This document shows positions 17,417 through 26,497 of a stretch of 50,960 nucleotides of DNA, in pieces. Positions within the stretch are counted from its first letter, which is position 1; the number at the start of each line of letters is the position of its first letter. Position numbers and translations under genes: made by a program. The notes under the pieces are model-generated. The model did no database searches, was not told the origin of the DNA, and worked only from the letters and a program-made list of their open reading frames with translations. Source of the DNA: an uncultured Burkholderiales bacterium (GTDB lineage Bacteria > Pseudomonadota > Gammaproteobacteria > Burkholderiales > Burkholderiaceae_C); contig CAJAYT010000085.1 of assembly GCA_903949285.1 (NCBI GenBank), positions 1 through 50,960 on the forward strand, given 5' to 3'.

Positions 17417-17572
17417 AAGGAGTGGCTCCGCAATGAGGCTGTTTGTATTAATTAGAGCAATTGTAATGAACTATCGTGAACACTTGATGATACAAGACCT
17501 ATTAGCGCTCCTGCGTGCGCCAGTGGGCTTGACAGGTTGGCCATGTGCCTCAACACCAGCCAGCACCAACTC

Positions 17573-17612
17573 AAACCCAAACCCAAACCCAAACCCAAAC
17601 CCAAACCCAAAC
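17573..17612. repeat. AAACCC hexamer tandem repeat, 6.7 copies
   Basis: Six perfect AAACCC units (17573-17608) and a partial AAAC. The array lies about 245 bases before the DUF3579 start and 157 bases before argD on the other strand. Confidence 0.95.
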
Positions 17613-17803
17613 ACAGATCAAGCTTGTCCTTTTACAAAAGTGTCGATCCGCAACTGAGCGCCAATTACCAACTCACCATGAGAGCGTCTTCCCGGGTCTT
17701 CTGAGTGCCTCGTGCAAATGGCTTTGGATACCCATATTGGATCAGTATAAACCCGGTGGTCTTCGAAGAGCTCGGTTAGAATGGGACGGGTCCTAGGTAC
17801 CTC

Positions 17804-17823
17804 GGGTTTGCATCTTCAAACCC
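17804..17823 (+). promoter_or_regulatory. Hairpin before DUF3579 with anti-repeat arm
   Basis: GGGTTTG (17804-17810) pairs perfectly with CAAACCC (17817-17823) across a six-base loop. The same GGGTTTG is complementary to every unit of the hexamer array upstream, so two alternative pairings exist in a + strand transcript. Confidence 0.45.
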
Positions 17824-17859
17824 ACGGCCATCCCAGGATTTACACTTCGACCTTCAAGA

Positions 17860-18162
17860 ATGGCATCTCCCAACTCTAAAGAATTTATTATCCTGGGCAT
17901 TACCCAAGACGGGAAGACCTTTCGCCCAAGTGACTGGGCTGAGAGGTTGGCTGGAGTGATGAGCCAATTCAGACCCGGCGGGGCCATGCCCGGAGACCAC
18001 ATCTCTTATTCACCTTGGTGCGTCCCGAACCAAATTGACGGCTATAAGTGCGTGGTCGTTCATATAGATCTTAAAGAATCTGAACCCATGGCCTGGAGCT
18101 TTGTAATGAATTTTGCGAAAGACAACCAACTCCAGGTCAAAGAACCCCACAAACCCGAATAA
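17860..18162 (+). CDS. DUF3579 family protein
   Basis: A 100-residue protein matching what I know of DUF3579: the N-terminal KEFIILGITQDGKTFRPSDWAERLAGVMS, the central HISYSPWCVPNQIDGYKCVVV and the terminal PMAWSFVMNFAKDNQLQV are the family's recurring blocks. The family is largely confined to betaproteobacteria and commonly sits between argD and rpsT, as here. It has no signal peptide or membrane segment. Biochemical function is unknown. The ATG at 17860 lacks a clear ribosome site. A good terminator follows. Confidence 0.88.
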   Translation: MASPNSKEFIILGITQDGKTFRPSDWAERLAGVMSQFRPGGAMPGDHISYSPWCVPNQIDGYKCVVVHIDLKESEPMAWSFVMNFAKDNQLQVKEPHKPE

Positions 18163-18176
18163 TATTAAATCATGAA

Positions 18177-18206
18177 AAAAGCCGCTAATTGCTTAGCGGC
18201 TTTTAA
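18177..18206. terminator. Intrinsic terminator after DUF3579
   Basis: AAAAGCCGCTAA (18177-18188), loop TTGC, TTAGCGGCTTTT (18193-18204): a perfect 12-bp stem with an A-run and a T-run, so it can work in both directions and could also end the convergent rpsT transcript. Confidence 0.9.
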
Positions 18207-18278
18207 GGGTAGTGTTTGCCAACAGCGCACCCGATCAAACGGCAGTCCCTTGAGGGGACCGTGCGAATTGCCTAGTTA

Positions 18279-18575
18279 TTAGGCTGCGGTTGCCAAGGCT
18301 TTAACCTTGACGGATAAGCGGCTCTTATCACGAGCTGCTTTGTTTTTATGAAAAATTCCCTTGTCTGCAATCGTATCAACGATGGCTTGCATTTTCCCGA
18401 AGAGTTCAGTTGCTTTGGCTTTGTCGCCACTTACAACTGCTTTCTCAACGTTTTTGACAGCGGTACGGTATTTTGAGCGCAGTGAACTGTTCGCTGCATT
18501 GAGTTTCACGTCTTGACGTGCACGTTTACGCCCTGAGGCTAGACGCGGATTCTTTTTAGGCTTTCCAGATGCCAT
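18279..18575 (-). CDS. rpsT: 30S ribosomal protein S20
   Basis: A 98-residue, strongly basic primary 16S rRNA-binding protein. The N-terminus [21 protein letters not shown] and the [18 protein letters not shown] end are characteristic of bS20, with long helices between. AAGGA lies about nine bases before the ATG on the minus strand. It is divergent from murJ, the arrangement common in betaproteobacteria. Confidence 0.97.
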   Translation of the reverse strand: MASGKPKKNPRLASGRKRARQDVKLNAANSSLRSKYRTAVKNVEKAVVSGDKAKATELFGKMQAIVDTIADKGIFHKNKAARDKSRLSVKVKALATAA

Positions 18576-18621
18576 GAGTAATTTCCTTTTATTGTCTGTA
18601 GATGATGTTGGCGAACCTTAG

Positions 18622-18627
18622 ATTATA
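18622..18627 (-). promoter_or_regulatory. -10 element of the rpsT promoter
   Basis: Perfect TATAAT on the minus strand. It would start transcription near 18614, about 40 bases before the rpsT ATG. No good -35 is seen at the right spacing. Confidence 0.6.
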
Positions 18628-18701
18628 GCAAATTCTGGGGTTAAAGCCCTTTTTTCCAAGCTTGAGATTTCTAGGCTGACGGGGGAAGATACACTTAGTG
18701 T

Positions 18702-20267
18702 GTGAGTCTCATTAAATCCGCATCCCTCGTATCCATTTTGACCCTTGTTTCCCGTGTCACCGGGTTGGCGCGCGAGCTCTTGATTGCTTCTTTTTTCGGC
18801 GCAAGCGCTCTCACGGATGCCTTTAACGTTGCTTTTAGGATACCTAACTTACTGCGCAGGCTATTTGCAGAAGGCGCCTTTAGTCAGGCCTTTGTCCCAG
18901 TTCTTGCCGCGACGCGGCAAACCAAGGGGGAGGAGGCCACGAAGGTTTTAATAGACCGTGTCGCAACGCTCCTAACCCTTGCACTTTTGCTCACCTGTAT
19001 CGTGGGTGTCATTGCCGCTCCTATTCTGGTTTGGATGATGGCCAGTGGGTTGGAGTCGAGTCCAGATTCCTTTGATAACGCTGTTTATATGACGCGTTGG
19101 ATGTTCCCCTACATCGGCTTTATGTCTTTGGTTGCTCTGTCTGCTGGGATTTTGAACACTTGGCGCCGCTTTGCTGTGCCTGCAGTTACGCCTGTGCTCC
19201 TTAACCTATCCATGATTTTGGCTGCGTGGCTGGGAGCCCCTTGGTTTAGATCCTTGGGACTAGAGCCCATTCACGCACTTGCTTTTGGTGTTCTATTGGG
19301 GGGAGTGTTACAACTGTGCATTCAAATCCCTGCTCTTTTGCATATCGGCTTACTTCCAAGAGTGCACTGGAGTTTTAGGGAAATCAAGACGGCTTGGAGG
19401 GATCCGGGAACAAGAAACATTTTGAGCCTCATGGCTCCAGCCTTGCTTGGGGTCGGTGTCGCTCAGCTATCCTTATTGATTAACACACAGATCGCCTCCC
19501 ATTTGAGAGCGGGGAGTGTGAGTTGGCTCAGTTACGCAGACCGTCTGATGGAGTTTCCAACGGCATTATTAGGTGTGGCGTTGGGTGTCGTATTGATGCC
19601 CCAATTGGCCGCAGCCAAGGCCGCGAACGATCGTCATACTTTCTCAAAAATGCTTGATTGGGGCCTTAGGCTGGTCGTTATGTCGGCTGCGCCGTGCGCC
19701 GTCGTTTTGCTCATTTTCTCGCAGCCCCTGGTCTGCGTTTTGTACCACTACGGCGCTTTTACTGCCAATGACGTAGATCAAACCAGTCGCGCGTTGATGG
19801 GTTACGGGGTGGGGCTCCTTGGGCTGATTGCCATTAAGGTCTTGGCTCCAGGATTTTATGCAAGTCAAGATATTCGCACCCCTGTCAAGATCGCTGTATT
19901 GGTGTTGGTGTGCACCCAATTGCTGAATACGGTGTTTGTTCCCTATTTTGCGCATGCGGGGCTTGCACTTGCAATTGGCGTTGGTGCATTGATTAATGCG
20001 GGACTGCTTTGGGTAGGCTTGGTCAGAAGTGGCAAATACGCCCCCATGCCCGGGTGGTCACGATTTCTTCTTCAAACTTTGATAGCATGTTTGGTCATGG
20101 GAGCTGTTTTGTACTGGGCCAATAATCATTGGGACTGGACTGCACTGAGGGCCAGTGTGTGGCTTCGAATCGCCCTTGTCTCAGGTGTCTTGAGTTTGGC
20201 AGGATCACTTTATTTAGCAGCCCTGGTAGCCATGGGTATGAATCTGCGCGAATTAGTGAAGACATGA
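18702..20267 (+). CDS. murJ: Lipid II flippase MurJ
   Basis: A 521-residue MOP-superfamily integral membrane protein with about 14 hydrophobic segments. It flips lipid II across the inner membrane for peptidoglycan synthesis. Conserved N-terminal sequence LVSRVTGLARELLIASFFGAS, with the essential Arg near residue 18-24, and FRIPNLLRRLFAEGAFSQAFVP are diagnostic. The start is GTG at 18702 (MSLIKSASLVS), which gives the family's N-terminus. A weak GGGGGAAG lies about 18 bases upstream. It is followed 30 bases later by the SirB1-like gene. Confidence 0.96.
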   Translation: MSLIKSASLVSILTLVSRVTGLARELLIASFFGASALTDAFNVAFRIPNLLRRLFAEGAFSQAFVPVLAATRQTKGEEATKVLIDRVATLLTLALLLTCIVGVIAAPILVWMMASGLESSPDSFDNAVYMTRWMFPYIGFMSLVALSAGILNTWRRFAVPAVTPVLLNLSMILAAWLGAPWFRSLGLEPIHALAFGVLLGGVLQLCIQIPALLHIGLLPRVHWSFREIKTAWRDPGTRNILSLMAPALLGVGVAQLSLLINTQIASHLRAGSVSWLSYADRLMEFPTALLGVALGVVLMPQLAAAKAANDRHTFSKMLDWGLRLVVMSAAPCAVVLLIFSQPLVCVLYHYGAFTANDVDQTSRALMGYGVGLLGLIAIKVLAPGFYASQDIRTPVKIAVLVLVCTQLLNTVFVPYFAHAGLALAIGVGALINAGLLWVGLVRSGKYAPMPGWSRFLLQTLIACLVMGAVLYWANNHWDWTALRASVWLRIALVSGVLSLAGSLYLAALVAMGMNLRELVKT

Positions 20268-20297
20268 AGTTAGAGTACTCCAATTAACATCAAAGTC

Positions 20298-21011
20298 ATG
20301 GACCTTAATCTATCCGTCCCAAGTGCGATCAACTTCTTTGCCTCCCTAGTGCGCGATGGGGATGACTTTGCGCTCTTAGAGGCGGCAATATCCATAGCGC
20401 AGGATGAATTTCCCCAGCTAGATATTGAGCAGACCCTTAGCCAGGTCGATCACATGAGGTTGAAACTCAAATCCCGCATTCCCAAGCACTGTGATCATTT
20501 AGGTAAATTGAGAATACTGAATATGTATTTCTATGACGAGCTTGGATTTGCGGGCAACGTTAACAATTACGATGACCCACAAAACAGTTTTATACACACC
20601 GTGATTGCTACCCGACGCGGCATTCCCATCACCCTTGCCGTGTTATGGCTTGAGCTGGCCAAAGAGATCGGCCTTAGAGCCAGCGGCGTTAACTTTCCGG
20701 GGCACTTTTTGATGAAGATTGATTTGCCCGAACCCCATGAGGGGCAGGTCGTGATGGACCCCTTCACAGGAACTTCACTCTCTAGGGAGGAAATAGGGGA
20801 ACGCCTGGTGCCCTGGCTCACGCAAAGCGACCAAACCTACATTCCTGGAGGTATAGCGGATGAGACCTTGGCACATTTTTTAGAGTCCGCCAACTCCAAA
20901 GAGATTGTCACAAGAATGCTCAACAATCTCTTTGAGATTTACCGCCGTCAATACGACTCCAAACGCATGCAACTTGTCCAATCACGACTAGATGTGATTG
21001 GCTCAATATGA
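20298..21011 (+). CDS. SirB1-like transglutaminase-fold/TPR protein
   Basis: A 237-residue protein. Its core has the SirB1 signature NMYFYDELGFAGNVNNYDDPQNSFI followed by RRGIPITLAVLWLELAKEIGL and GVNFPGHFLMKI. These fit a degenerate transglutaminase-like fold, with a C-terminal helical segment ending in LFEIYRRQYDSKRMQ. The family is widespread in proteobacteria, often near prmC/prfA or murJ. Its biochemical activity is not established. It converges on purM with 18 bases between stops. Confidence 0.9.
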   Translation: MDLNLSVPSAINFFASLVRDGDDFALLEAAISIAQDEFPQLDIEQTLSQVDHMRLKLKSRIPKHCDHLGKLRILNMYFYDELGFAGNVNNYDDPQNSFIHTVIATRRGIPITLAVLWLELAKEIGLRASGVNFPGHFLMKIDLPEPHEGQVVMDPFTGTSLSREEIGERLVPWLTQSDQTYIPGGIADETLAHFLESANSKEIVTRMLNNLFEIYRRQYDSKRMQLVQSRLDVIGSI

Positions 21012-21029
21012 TTCAGAGCTTTAGCCGCT

Positions 21030-22085
21030 TTAGCTGATAAAAACGCGTACCGCTGAGTCCTCTTTAGCGTCAGGAGTCGGACTCTTTAAGGCGATCACCT
21101 CTCCAATAGCGTGCACCGATTCGCCAAGAGACTTGAGAGTGGCAATACAAGCCTGGGCTTGCTGCGCAGCAATAATGACGACCATACCAATTCCGTTGTT
21201 GAAGGTACGGTTCATCTCGAAGTCATCGATACCAGCTGTTTTTTGAGCCCAATCAAAGAGCTCTGTTTGAGGCCAGTTCTTGCGCACCAGTTGAACGCCC
21301 ATTTCGCTGGGAAGTATCCGGGGGATGTTCTCAATGAGTCCGCCGCCCGTGATGTGTGCAAGTCCTTTGATAGGATGTTTTTTAAGGGCTTCTAAAACGG
21401 GTTTTACATAAAGCCGGGTTGGAGCCATTAAAGCCTCTTTATAGGGCATGCCGTCCAAGGTTTGGGGCATCGAGGCGGCGGAGCGCTCCAGTAATTTGCG
21501 AATAAGTGAGAACCCGTTAGAGTGCACGCCACTTGAGGTCAGGCCAAGTACAACGTCCCCAGGTTGGATATTTTTTCCGTCTAAGATTTTTGATTTTTCA
21601 ACGACACCCACTGCGAAGCCGGCCAAATCATATTCACCTTTTGGGTACATGCCTGGCATCTCAGCCGTCTCCCCCCCAATTAGGGCGCATCCGCTAAGCT
21701 CACAGCCCTTGGCTATGCCCTCTATGACTTGAGCTGCAGTGTCTACGTCTAAGGACCCACAGGCAAAGTAATCTAAAAAGAACAAGGGCTCAGCTCCTTG
21801 AACCAAAACGTCATTCACGCTCATTGCAACCAAATCGATTCCAACCGTGTTGTGGATGTTCCACTCAAACGCAAGCTTTAACTTCGTGCCCACCCCATCT
21901 GTGCCACTCACCAATACGGGCTCTGAGTAGTTCTTGGGTACTTCAAACAAGGCACCAAACCCGCCTATTCCCGCTAAAACACCGTTTCTGAGTGTTTTAC
22001 GCGCAAACGGCTTGATTCTCTCGATAAGAGCGTCCCCAGCGTCAATGTCAACGCCAGAGTCTTTGTACGATAGGGGTAAATTCAT
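21030..22085 (-). CDS. purM: Phosphoribosylformylglycinamidine cyclo-ligase (AIR synthetase)
   Basis: A 351-residue PurM/SelD/ThiL-family enzyme that closes FGAM to AIR with ATP in purine synthesis. N-terminal [21 protein letters not shown], the [14 protein letters not shown] nucleotide/substrate loop, and [14 protein letters not shown] plus [16 protein letters not shown] are diagnostic. Full length. It is divergent from the AI-2E family permease gene with a 170-base gap; the purM-permease-hda-pcnB-folK neighbourhood is a Burkholderiales arrangement. Confidence 0.97.
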   Translation of the reverse strand: MNLPLSYKDSGVDIDAGDALIERIKPFARKTLRNGVLAGIGGFGALFEVPKNYSEPVLVSGTDGVGTKLKLAFEWNIHNTVGIDLVAMSVNDVLVQGAEPLFFLDYFACGSLDVDTAAQVIEGIAKGCELSGCALIGGETAEMPGMYPKGEYDLAGFAVGVVEKSKILDGKNIQPGDVVLGLTSSGVHSNGFSLIRKLLERSAASMPQTLDGMPYKEALMAPTRLYVKPVLEALKKHPIKGLAHITGGGLIENIPRILPSEMGVQLVRKNWPQTELFDWAQKTAGIDDFEMNRTFNNGIGMVVIIAAQQAQACIATLKSLGESVHAIGEVIALKSPTPDAKEDSAVRVFIS

Positions 22086-22255
22086 AACTTAAGTTTCTTG
22101 GAAAAAGGGTGAAAGACGCATTGCTTAAGGACTAAATACAAATAAAGCGTCCTATTGTGGCTTAGTTGAGGCGCAGATTTACTGCCCAGCCTCAAGAGGT
22201 GCGTAAAATCGTAGTATTTTAAGTTAGTGGCAACCTCATAACTCCACCCCATTTT

Positions 22256-23344
22256 ATGCAAACCAAGAACAATCCCCTTCAGATTTTGACCTGGCTTCTC
22301 ATGGCCGTCGCATCTTGCTTGATTTTGTGGTGGCTGAGGGCAGTCCTTATGCCATTTATCTTGGCCAGCGTGGTCGCATATCTTTTATTGCCGGCGGTGC
22401 TTTATTTAACGGGGATTAAAGCTTTTCCAAGCGGTAGACGTTTAAAGGTGCCCCGGATACTCGCTGCAGTTTTGATAGAAATTCTCTTTATCGTGACCAT
22501 TGCTGCTTTGTTTTTGTTAATTGGGCCTGCACTCGTTAAAGAATGGCCTCAGCTGAGGGAGCAGCTACCCGATTTGATTCAAAGCTTGGGGCAAGTATTA
22601 ACACCCTATTTAAAAGATTGGGGCCTGCCCACTCAATTCGACAAAGCTACTTTAGACACCTTTTTTAAACAAAACTTTGATTTCTCCTCTGAGGCAGGTT
22701 TTGCCTCCATTTTGTCTTCTGTCAAACTGGGGGGGAGCATCGCATTGACCGTGATTGGCGACGCGGTTTTGATTCCTGTTGTTTTGTTCTACCTTTTATT
22801 AGAGGGGGACGTTTTTTATGAGAATTGTTTGGGCTGGATGCCCCAACCACTTCGACCCTCAATTGAGAGCTTTATGAACGAGTCCAACGAAATGCTAGGG
22901 CAGTACCTGCGCGGTCAGGTATCGGTGATGCTCATCTTGGCTATTTACTATTCAACAGCCCTCAGCTTATTTGGTCTAGATTTGGCTTTCCCTATTGGAG
23001 TTTTTACGGGTCTCGTTATATTTATACCGTATCTGGGTTTTGGGATCGGACTTGTTTTGGCATTGTTGGCTTGTATTCTTCAGTTTGGTCCTGTGCATGG
23101 ACTCTTTGTAATCGGAGTTGTTTATGGGATCGGTCAATTATTAGAGGGTTTTATTCTCACCCCCAAGTTAGTTGGTGAGAGGATAGGCCTGCACCCCCTT
23201 GGCCTTATCTTTGCCTTGTTGGCTTTTGGCCAAATCATGGGCTTTGTTGGCGTCTTGATAGCTCTTCCAGTCAGTACCGTAACATTGGTTGCACTAAAGC
23301 GAATCAAAGCAAAATATATTGCAAGTGATGTCTACACGGGCTGA
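22256..23344 (+). CDS. AI-2E family transporter (PerM-like membrane protein)
   Basis: A 362-residue polytopic protein with about seven or eight hydrophobic segments. The C-terminal PFIPYLGFGIG-like segment (VIFIPYLGFGIGLVLALLACI), LLEGFILTPKLVGERIGLHP and GLIFALLAFGQIMGFVGVLIALP are the conserved UPF0118/AI-2E permease blocks. Members export or import small molecules or act as Na+(Li+)/H+ antiporters; substrate here is unknown. It starts a run of same-direction genes (hda, HAD phosphatase, pcnB, folK). Confidence 0.92.
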   Translation: MQTKNNPLQILTWLLMAVASCLILWWLRAVLMPFILASVVAYLLLPAVLYLTGIKAFPSGRRLKVPRILAAVLIEILFIVTIAALFLLIGPALVKEWPQLREQLPDLIQSLGQVLTPYLKDWGLPTQFDKATLDTFFKQNFDFSSEAGFASILSSVKLGGSIALTVIGDAVLIPVVLFYLLLEGDVFYENCLGWMPQPLRPSIESFMNESNEMLGQYLRGQVSVMLILAIYYSTALSLFGLDLAFPIGVFTGLVIFIPYLGFGIGLVLALLACILQFGPVHGLFVIGVVYGIGQLLEGFILTPKLVGERIGLHPLGLIFALLAFGQIMGFVGVLIALPVSTVTLVALKRIKAKYIASDVYTG

Positions 23345-23387
23345 TGCACCAATGACTAGGATCAAGACCAAGGTTAAGAATTAGTTC

Positions 23388-24080
23388 ATGAAGCAAATTG
23401 CACTACCAATCACAGTGGATGTGGAGCAAACACTTCAAAATTATGTTGTAGGCTCTAATCAAGCAGTTATTGAGCACTTTAAGTTATTTGCGACCCACCC
23501 CAATCGCTCACCTGTTCCCACCTATATTTGGGGAGAGCAGGGGAGCGGAAAAACCCACCTCCTCAACGCCATTGGGAAAGAGCTCAAAGCTTTGAATCAA
23601 TCCTTTGGGTGGTTGGGAGCAACCCAGGACCAGAGCAAACCAAAAGTTTTTGATCCCGCCTGGGACGCCGTATTGATGGATGATGTGCAGGAGTTCAGTC
23701 CCTCAGAACAGCAGTTTGCATTCAACTGTTTTGTGAACGCATTGACTCCCACTGTTGGACTTCAAAGATGGGTTGTAGCTACAGGTTCACTCCCGCCCCA
23801 GGACCTCAAACTAAGGGAAGACTTGAGGACACGCTTGGGATGGGGGCATGTTTTTCATCTGCAAACGCTGGATGAGCAGGGCAGTCGAGAGGTGCTAAAC
23901 AGACACTCTCGCGATTTGGGTATTCACTTGCCCCTTGAGTTGGAGGATTACATCTTGAGTCGCTTTAGCAGGGACTTGAGCACTCTGATTAGACTGTTAA
24001 AGGAGTTGGATGCCTATGCCTTGCAAACCAAACGTCCGCCAACGATCCCTTTGCTCAAAGCCATGCTCGATGAGCATTAA
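23388..24080 (+). CDS. hda: DnaA regulatory inactivator Hda
   Basis: A 230-residue DnaA-like AAA+ protein without the DnaA DNA-binding domain IV. The N-terminal MKQIALPI fits the beta-clamp-binding motif (QLxLP type, residues 3-7). Walker A GEQGSGKTH is at 49-57, and VLMDDVQEF is the Walker B region. C-terminal FSRDLSTLIRLLKELDAYAL contains the sensor II/box VIII region. With the DNA-loaded clamp it stimulates ATP hydrolysis by DnaA (RIDA), preventing re-initiation. An unusual feature is the Asp-rich VLMDD in place of the more common VDD. Confidence 0.93.
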   Translation: MKQIALPITVDVEQTLQNYVVGSNQAVIEHFKLFATHPNRSPVPTYIWGEQGSGKTHLLNAIGKELKALNQSFGWLGATQDQSKPKVFDPAWDAVLMDDVQEFSPSEQQFAFNCFVNALTPTVGLQRWVVATGSLPPQDLKLREDLRTRLGWGHVFHLQTLDEQGSREVLNRHSRDLGIHLPLELEDYILSRFSRDLSTLIRLLKELDAYALQTKRPPTIPLLKAMLDEH

Positions 24081-24164
24081 TTTTGATTTTTATCCCTTTC
24101 TCATCGACTCAATTATTAATTTACCCATTCACTCAAGTCTTGCAGATGCAGGACTAAAGATTTC

Positions 24165-24839
24165 ATGAACCGACTTACTTTATTCGACCTAGATCACACA
24201 CTTTTGCCAATTGATTCCGACTACGCATGGGGTGAGTTCACGCTTCGCCTGGGTTGGGTTGATCCAGTGCATTTCAAAAAGAAGAACGATCAGTTTTACG
24301 CTGATTATCAAAAGGGGGCTCTAGACATACATGAGTATGTAGAGTTTGCAACCCAGGCTATTCGCGAAAAGGGACACGCCCAGGCTCAACAGGCTCATGC
24401 CCAGTTCATGAGCGAGGTGATTGAGCCTGCGATCAAGGCTGAGGCAAGGCAATTGATTAAAACTCATCAAGAGCGCGGAGACCATGTCATGATAGTGACA
24501 GCGACCAATGAATTTGTAACTGGCCCCATTGCAAAGGCTTTAGGGGTTGAAGATTTAATCGCCGTTGAGCTCGAACGCGACGAGACAGGCTGGATCAACG
24601 GGCGAATCAAAGGCATTCCCTCCATGAGAGAGGGTAAGGTTGCTCGCTTAAAACAGTGGTTTGCTGAACGCGGCGACAAGTGGGAGAATACGGATATTAC
24701 GTTTTACAGCGATTCAACCAATGACTTGCCTCTTTTGAGTGCCGTAAATCACCCTATTGCTACCAATCCAGATGAGAAACTTCGCGCTTGGGCGTTGGAA
24801 AAAGGTTGGCCCATTTTGGATTTATTTCCACTTGTATGA
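24165..24839 (+). CDS. HAD-IB family phosphatase (SerB-like)
   Basis: A 224-residue haloacid-dehalogenase hydrolase. Motif I is LFDLDHTLL, with nucleophile Asp8 and acid/base Asp10. Motif II is MIVTATN. Motif III/IV is FYSDSTNDLPLL with the Mg-binding aspartates. The cap is helical as in subfamily IB. Homologues hydrolyse phosphoserine, histidinol phosphate or related phosphomonoesters; specificity is not predictable. Its stop overlaps the pcnB ATG (ATGA), so the two are co-translated. Confidence 0.92.
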   Translation: MNRLTLFDLDHTLLPIDSDYAWGEFTLRLGWVDPVHFKKKNDQFYADYQKGALDIHEYVEFATQAIREKGHAQAQQAHAQFMSEVIEPAIKAEARQLIKTHQERGDHVMIVTATNEFVTGPIAKALGVEDLIAVELERDETGWINGRIKGIPSMREGKVARLKQWFAERGDKWENTDITFYSDSTNDLPLLSAVNHPIATNPDEKLRAWALEKGWPILDLFPLV

Positions 24840-26488
24840 TAAAAAAAATATTTGATCGACTACTGGGTCGCGGCGCTAAAGAAGAGCGTTCAAATTCAGG
24901 CGCAGCACCCAAAGGGGCTGCAAAATCTTCCCACAAACGCTTTGGTGCCCAAAGGGTCATTGCACTCAAAGAACACAAAATTAACTTAAAGCAGGTGGAC
25001 GACCGCGCCATTGATGTGGTGCAGACTTTGCAAAACAAGGGCTTCGCTGCTTACATTGTTGGTGGAGCAGTCAGGGACTTGCTGTTGGGCATTAAGCCCA
25101 AAGATTTTGATGTTGCAACCAACGCTACACCCGAGCAAGTTAAATCGCTTTTTAGGCGCGCTTTTATCATTGGTCGAAGGTTTCGCATTGTCCATGTCGT
25201 CTACGGTCGGGGGCGCGAACACGAAGTGGTGGAGGTCTCTACGTTCAGGGCTTATTTGGATAGCGCTGATGCACACCAAGTTACGGGCAATGAGAAGTCG
25301 GGCAAAAAAGAACTTGCTGGTGTATCTCACGCAGTCGATGAGTCGGGTCGTGTTTTAAGGGACAACGTTTGGGGGCCAATGGATGAGGATGCAACGCGTC
25401 GTGATTTCACGGTCAATGCGATGTATTACGACCCGACCACGCAAGAAGTCATTGATTTTCATGGTGGATTTGAGGATTCCAGAAAAAGAGTCATCAAAAT
25501 GATTGGGGATCCTGCCGCCCGGTACAGAGAGGACCCCGTGCGCATTATTCGAGCAGTCCGCTTTGTTGCCAAGTTGAGTGCCTTGGGCTTTAAGTTGGAA
25601 AAGCTAACCGCTAAGCCTTTGCAGGCTATGGTGAAGCTCTTAAATGATGTTCCCCCAAGCCGACTGTTTGATGAAACTTTGAAGTTACTTCAAACGGGTC
25701 ATGCTCTAGCAAGCGTTGCACAACTGAACAAATTAGGTCTGGAGCGCGGTATTTATCCTATTTTAGATTTGGTTGTCGAGCGGGCAACAGATCCTATGGT
25801 TAACGCAGCACTTACGGATACGGACCGCAGGGTTTCTGAGGGCAAGCCCGTTGTCCCCAGTTTCTTGCTAAGTTGTTTATTGTGGAGCGATGTTTTAAAA
25901 CGTTGGAATGAGCTCGGTGCACATCTGCCTACTTTTCCCGCGCTTCAAGAGGCGATTGATTCGGTATTTGATGCCCGTATCGGGGATGTGTCGGGCAGGG
26001 GGAAATTGGCCGCTGACATGCGAGAGATTTGGAGCATGCAAACCCGCTTTGACAAACAAACGGGACGTGCTCCGTTGAGTTTGGTGGAGCAACCCAGGTT
26101 TCGTGCTGGGTTTGATTTTTTAAGATTGCGTGCTCAGGTGGGAGAGATTCCACTCGAGCTTGCCAATTGGTGGGAAGACTTTAGCACGGCGTATCCAGAT
26201 GAGCGTGAGCAAATGCTTGAAGAAAAACGCTTAGAACATCAAAACCAGCAGAGGTCTAAAAAAGCTCCTCCTCGTTCGCATCCTAGAGTCGCAACAGAGA
26301 GAGGTGCCGGTGAAATAGCAGCTCGACCCGCCGCCCCAAGGACCAAAGCTCAAAGTCAAGACAGCGAAATTTCGGTGGGTACAGAAGGTACAGACACACC
26401 TAAACCCAAAAGAAGGCGAAGAAGGAGGAGCTCTGGATCAGGGGATCCTAAATCTTTGGGCGCGTCTCCTGCATCCGGCGACATTTAA
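24836..26488 (+). CDS. pcnB: Poly(A) polymerase I
   Basis: 550 residues from the ATG at 24836, which overlaps the upstream stop as ATGA. The longer frame from 24788 lies inside the previous gene. The nucleotidyltransferase core has YIVGGAVRDLLLG (residues 73-85) and the metal-binding DFDVATN (Asp90, Asp92), then FRIVHV and RRDFTVNAMYYDP. These place it in the PcnB/CCA-adding family. The 3' tail is extended and very basic (PKRRRRRRS near the end), giving about 85 more residues than E. coli PcnB. It adds 3' poly(A) tails that mark RNA for decay. Confidence 0.94.
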   Translation: MIKKIFDRLLGRGAKEERSNSGAAPKGAAKSSHKRFGAQRVIALKEHKINLKQVDDRAIDVVQTLQNKGFAAYIVGGAVRDLLLGIKPKDFDVATNATPEQVKSLFRRAFIIGRRFRIVHVVYGRGREHEVVEVSTFRAYLDSADAHQVTGNEKSGKKELAGVSHAVDESGRVLRDNVWGPMDEDATRRDFTVNAMYYDPTTQEVIDFHGGFEDSRKRVIKMIGDPAARYREDPVRIIRAVRFVAKLSALGFKLEKLTAKPLQAMVKLLNDVPPSRLFDETLKLLQTGHALASVAQLNKLGLERGIYPILDLVVERATDPMVNAALTDTDRRVSEGKPVVPSFLLSCLLWSDVLKRWNELGAHLPTFPALQEAIDSVFDARIGDVSGRGKLAADMREIWSMQTRFDKQTGRAPLSLVEQPRFRAGFDFLRLRAQVGEIPLELANWWEDFSTAYPDEREQMLEEKRLEHQNQQRSKKAPPRSHPRVATERGAGEIAARPAAPRTKAQSQDSEISVGTEGTDTPKPKRRRRRRSSGSGDPKSLGASPASGDI

Positions 26489-26497
26489 ACATCGCAT

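Larger units (their letters stand above)
17417..17859. other. 443-base intergenic region with hexamer repeat
   Basis: No convincing gene. An ORF at 17433-17657 starts after an AAGGAG but runs through the hexamer repeat, giving an Asn-Pro ladder; I do not accept it. The region holds the argD upstream signals, a GGAG-TGG-CTCC dyad at 17420-17430, the AAACCC repeat, and a GGGTTTG/CAAACCC hairpin before DUF3579. Confidence 0.6.

Noticed and set aside
17573..17612. Hexamer array considered as a CRISPR or telomere-like element
   Set aside because: Units are contiguous with no spacers, no cas genes are near, and bacterial chromosomes of this group are circular; it is a simple-sequence repeat.
17433..17657. 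ORF with AAGGAG upstream encoding an Asn-Pro ladder
   Set aside because: The ladder comes only from translating the AAACCC repeat; another frame reads as Thr-Gln repeats equally well, and the rest has no protein-like composition or family.
24788..24835. Longer start for pcnB
   Set aside because: The extra residues lie inside the HAD phosphatase gene, while the ATG at 24836 gives a standard ATGA overlap and a family-like N-terminus.
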